Of a stretch of DNA of 64,000 bases, positions 61,200 through 64,000 are shown in pieces. Origin of the DNA: Ichthyophis bannanicus (Eukaryota > Chordata > Amphibia > Gymnophiona > Ichthyophiidae); contig CM066037.1 of assembly GCA_033557465.1 (NCBI GenBank), positions 204,165,156 through 204,229,155 on the forward strand. The letters are read 5' to 3'. The notes under the pieces were generated by a model. The model searched no databases. It was not told where the DNA came from and was given only the letters and a program-made list of their open reading frames with translations. The translations under genes were made by a program, and so were the position numbers. How positions within the stretch are numbered: position 1 is the first letter of the stretch; every line of letters starts with the position of its first letter.

Positions 61200-61878
61200 T
61201 CTCAGGGCTTGGTTGCTGAAGGCCTAGATCTCCAATATCATCATCTTTCTCAGCAAGTGAAAGATGTTCTTTATGCTTCCAGGAAAACCTTCCACGAGAT
61301 GTTCTTATGCTTTCAAATGGAAGAGGTTTACTATTTGGTGTCCTGAGAAGGGTCTTAACCCCCTTGTGATACCTCTGTAATCTTTACTGGAGTATCTCCT
61401 CCATTTGTCTAATGCAGGCCTTAAAACAAATTCAGTAAGAGTCCAGTTGAGTGCTATTGCAGCTTCCCTTAATCCTCTAAATGGACAACCTATTTCCTCT
61501 CATCCTCGTATAGCAAGATTTATGAGAGGCCTCCTTCTAACCAAGCCTCCAATTAGACCACCTCCGGTGGCATGGGACTTGAACCTGGTTCTTGGGCAGC
61601 TCATCAAGCCACCTTTCGAACCCTTAGCTACCATCACCTTGAAATTCCTTTCTTGGAAGGTTATCTTTCTCATTGCAATCACATCAGCACGCCGCAGTAC
61701 TGAATTGCAAGCACTAGTAGCTAATCCACCTTATACAAGGTTCCATCATGACAAGGTAGTCCTTAGGACTCATCCACACTTTATGCCTAAAGTGGTCTCG
61801 CCTTTTCATCTCAACCAGGAGGTCTACCTACCTGTCTTTTTTCCAGGACCTTATGCATCAAATGCAGAGAGGAATCTT
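61200..61878 (+). pseudogene. DIRS-8 tyrosine recombinase N-terminal part
   Basis: Frameshifts and stops to about 61400, then 61405-61878 is open: NAGLKTNSVRVQLSAIAAS, PPVAWDLNLVLGQL and TSARRSTELQAL with the catalytic Arg present. HxxR and Tyr are cut off by CR1-4. Confidence 0.86.
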
Positions 61879-62768
61879 ACATAAGATACATAAGATATGC
61901 CATACTGGGTCAGACCAAGGTCCATCAAGCCCAGTATTCTGTTTCCAACAGTGGCCAATCTAGGTCATACGTACCTAGCAGTTTCCCCAAGGGACACAGG
62001 TTCCACAATGCTTGTATTGGTTCAGCATTGATATCCTGGGTCCCTTCTTAATAATGGTTTATGGACCTTTCCTCCAGGAACTTGTCCAAACCTTTTTTAA
62101 CCCAGCTACACTAACAGCCTTTACTACATCCTCCGGTAACAAATTCCAGAGTTTGATTACACGTTGAGTGAAAAAATATTTTCTTTTATTAGTCTTAAAT
62201 AGTTTACCCTGTAGCTTCATTGCATGTCCCCTAGTCTTTCTATATTCTGATAAGGTAAACAATCGATCTACGTTTACCCGTTCCACTCCGTTCATTAATT
62301 TATAGACTTCTATCATATCTCCCCTCAGCCGTCTCTTTTCCAGGCTAAAGAGCCCCAACCTTTTTAGCCTTTCTTCATAGGAGTAGACTTCCATCCCCTT
62401 TACCATTTTGGTGGCTCTTCTCTGAACCTTTTCTAAAATCGCTATATCCTTTTTAAGATACGGCGACCAGAATTGCACACAATATTCAAGGTGCGGTCTC
62501 ACCATGGAACGATATAGAGGCATTATAATATCTTTTGTTTTATTTTCCATTCCTTTCCTTATGATACCTAGCATTCTATTTGCTCTCTTGGCCGCCGCTG
62601 CACACTGGGCCGAGGGTTTTAACATGGTATCCACAATGACGCCTAAATCTTTTTCCTGGGTGGTGGTTCCTAATGTGGAACCTTGCATCGTGTAACCATA
62701 GTTTGGGTTGTTCTTCCCTAGGTGCATAACCTTGCACTTCTCCACATTAAATTTCATCTGCCATTTTG
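61879..62768 (-). mobile_element. CR1-4: 5'-truncated CR1 LINE
   Basis: The 3' end at 61879 lies within DIRS-8. The 5' truncation at about 62768 abuts a Penelope-like element directly. 62059-62757 encodes the RT C-terminus ([40 protein letters not shown]), open over 232 codons but lacking all catalytic RT motifs. Confidence 0.88.
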
Positions 62769-62769
62769 G

Positions 62770-63297
62770 AAACGTGGACAGAATTTGAAAGAATATCTAA
62801 GCCTGGCAGTACTTCCCCCACTGTGGGATTTAGAAGCAGAACATAATAGGTCAGGACGAGGGGGCCACAATAAGTGTGGAGAGTGTGATGTGTGTGGAAT
62901 AATGCTGGAACAGACACAGTTTTTTTATGGAGGCAAAACATTTTTTCTTCGAAATAATACTACCTGTAATACAGAAATGGTGGTGTATGCTATACTATGT
63001 CCCTGTGGTCTGTACTATATTGGTAAGACTATCCGGTCTTTGAAAGTGAGGCTACGGGAGCATAGAAGTAGGATTAAATGCGGTAGGTTAGAAGCCCCTA
63101 TAGTTGCTCATTGTGCGTCTGTAGGACACACTTTTGAGCAACTTCGCAGTTTTGCGATTGAACAAGTTCGAACACCGAAATCAGGTAGGACACAGGATGA
63201 AACTTTGTTAATTCGAGAACAGTGGTGGATACATAAGTTGCAGACTGTTGTTCCCAAGGGTCTGAATGTATCCATCGAGTGGTCCTCCTGTATATGA
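62770..63297 (+). pseudogene. Penelope-like protein C-terminus: GIY-YIG endonuclease
   Basis: An open frame to TGA 63295-63297. It shows a Cys cluster (KCGECDVCG, then CNTEMVVYAILCPCG), the endonuclease signature GLYYIGKTIRS, the conserved Arg-rich helix LKVRLREHRSRI, and a Glu-containing segment LIREQWWIHKL. In Penelope-like elements this domain follows the RT and makes the priming nick. The domain looks undamaged, but the protein lacks its RT, so the copy is dead. The zinc-cluster form resembles the Neptune/Penelope group known in fishes and amphibians. Confidence 0.83.
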
Positions 63298-63656
63298 GGC
63301 TTCTATATTGAATCAGGGTAAAATTTCAGATTCGAGTACCGTGGTTTTTGCATTAATTTTTTAATAAGTAGGATAAGTAGGCATGTAAATTAGTGGCAAG
63401 AGTAGGTATGTAATTCTATTGATGACGTGTTTCCACTGATTCACTTCCGGAAACTTAACGGGGGATTTAAAAATGGAGTAGAGATTACTATCCCGCATGC
63501 GCGGTGTTTCTCTGTAATGAATTGAAAGAGGAGGAACGCGGGCAGCAGACTAGAATGTAAGTAAGATTTGATAATGTATGGTTTTTAGATATAAGATGGT
63601 TTTAAATTAACTAATATTTCAAATAAGTTTATGTAACTTATTTATTATAGGATAAT

Positions 63657-63717
63657 GGTCTCCTGATGAAAATAAATTTTGAAACGCCTAGAGGCGCCGA
63701 AGCTGTGCGTTGAGACC
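63657..63717 (+). ncRNA. Hammerhead ribozyme-like motif in the Penelope-like tail
   Basis: Stem I GGTCTC pairs perfectly with GAGACC (63712-63717). Core CTGATGA (63663-63669), a weak A-T stem II (63670-63680), GAAA (63681-63684), stem III with CGC pairing GCG around an inner hairpin, and the cleavage triplet GTT (63709-63711). Hammerheads are established features of Penelope-like terminal repeats. Weak stem II makes activity uncertain. Confidence 0.7.
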
Positions 63718-64000
63718 TGAAACCTTGGAGAGAAAATGTTCTGATGGTTTTAAATGGTGGCACATAGTTTCCCTAAGACTTTTTATAAGATTAAATACAT
63801 TGAACAGTGAAAGTTACCGAAGAGTAAAAACATTGAACGCTGAAAGTTACTGAAGAGGAATTCTGACTATTGTGGATGATATATATAGCGTGTGAAAATT
63901 TTGAAAAACAGAGAAAAATGAAAATAAGTGAAAAGGATTAATAAAATATATATTTCTTACATATATGGAGAGTTTTGGACGAATCATTTTTTAATAGAGA

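Larger units (their letters stand above)
57165..61878 (+). mobile_element. DIRS-8: DIRS element truncated by CR1-4
   Basis: Starts atctccaggaacaagcagg with the inverted-repeat core tcggtaccga near 57209. Coding order is Gag, RT, recombinase. It breaks at ggaatctt (61878) inside the recombinase frame, where CR1-4 begins. ICR and right repeat are not seen in the window. It is inserted in CR1-3 without a visible duplication on the left side. Confidence 0.88.
62769..64000 (+). mobile_element. Penelope-like element, 5'-truncated
   Basis: Contains the C-terminal GIY-YIG endonuclease of Penelope-like retroelements and a 3' tail with a hammerhead-like motif (63657-63717). Non-coding 63298-64000 is AT-rich and otherwise featureless. 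The 3' limit is not clear and may lie beyond the window. The RT part is missing. Confidence 0.8.

Noticed and set aside
62722..62769. First 16 codons of the Penelope-like open frame
   Set aside because: They lie in antisense CR1-4 sequence; homology to Penelope starts only after the junction.

Overview
This window is vertebrate genomic DNA from inside one host gene, buried in transposable elements. Two short, splice-flanked, phase-0 exons (21632-21829 and 41382-41522, + strand) encode peptides I recognise as consecutive exons of RALGAPA1, the catalytic alpha subunit of the RalA/RalB GTPase-activating complex. I see no other host gene. The dense mix of DIRS-type tyrosine-recombinase retrotransposons with CR1, L1, L2, Penelope-like and hAT elements suggests a large tetrapod genome. 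An amphibian, perhaps a caecilian, is my best guess; this is inference, not proof.

Layout. 1-6517: DIRS-1, cut by the window edge and split by a 2.4-kb hAT element (344-2728). 7364-13421: DIRS-2, a GC-rich and distinct family. 13713-19476: DIRS-3. 20098-21272: CR1-1 (minus). 21632-21829: RALGAPA1 exon. 22242-41269: DIRS-4, inflated to 19 kb by a CR1-type LINE (CR1-5, 26489-33710) that itself contains DIRS-5 (27752-32865), and by an L1 (L1-1, 34648-40755, minus). 41382-41522: next RALGAPA1 exon. 41597-43420: L2-like LINE (minus). 44108-53042: CR1-2 (plus), split by an internally deleted L1 (L1-2, 44624-47030) and by the structurally complete DIRS-6 (47129-52745). 54618-55520: left end of DIRS-7, carrying a 613-bp foldback insertion with a hammerhead-ribozyme-like core. 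55521-57164: CR1-3 (minus), entered by DIRS-8 (57165-61878), which is cut by CR1-4 (61879-62768). 62769 to the right edge: Penelope-like element with a GIY-YIG endonuclease and a second hammerhead-like motif.

The DIRS copies share one plan. A left inverted repeat is followed by a Gag-like ORF with a Cys/His-rich N-terminus, then RT-RNase H plus a methyltransferase-like tail in the +1 frame, then a tyrosine recombinase back in the Gag frame. Next comes an internal complementary region (ICR) that pairs with both element ends, and finally a right inverted repeat with a short extension. In DIRS-6 the ICR matches both ends perfectly (39/39 and 58/58 by eye), which fixes the element borders. All eight DIRS copies lie in the sense orientation of RALGAPA1. 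Only DIRS-6 keeps all three reading frames open, but its recombinase has Cys where the catalytic Arg is expected.

Signals I rate highest: a splice-donor consensus at all six visible DIRS right ends; a Gag-only DIRS derivative (DIRS-5); echoes of the terminal-repeat palindrome inside the gag linker; the hammerhead-bearing foldback; and one intron grown from about 0.5 kb to 19.5 kb by a single nested DIRS insertion.
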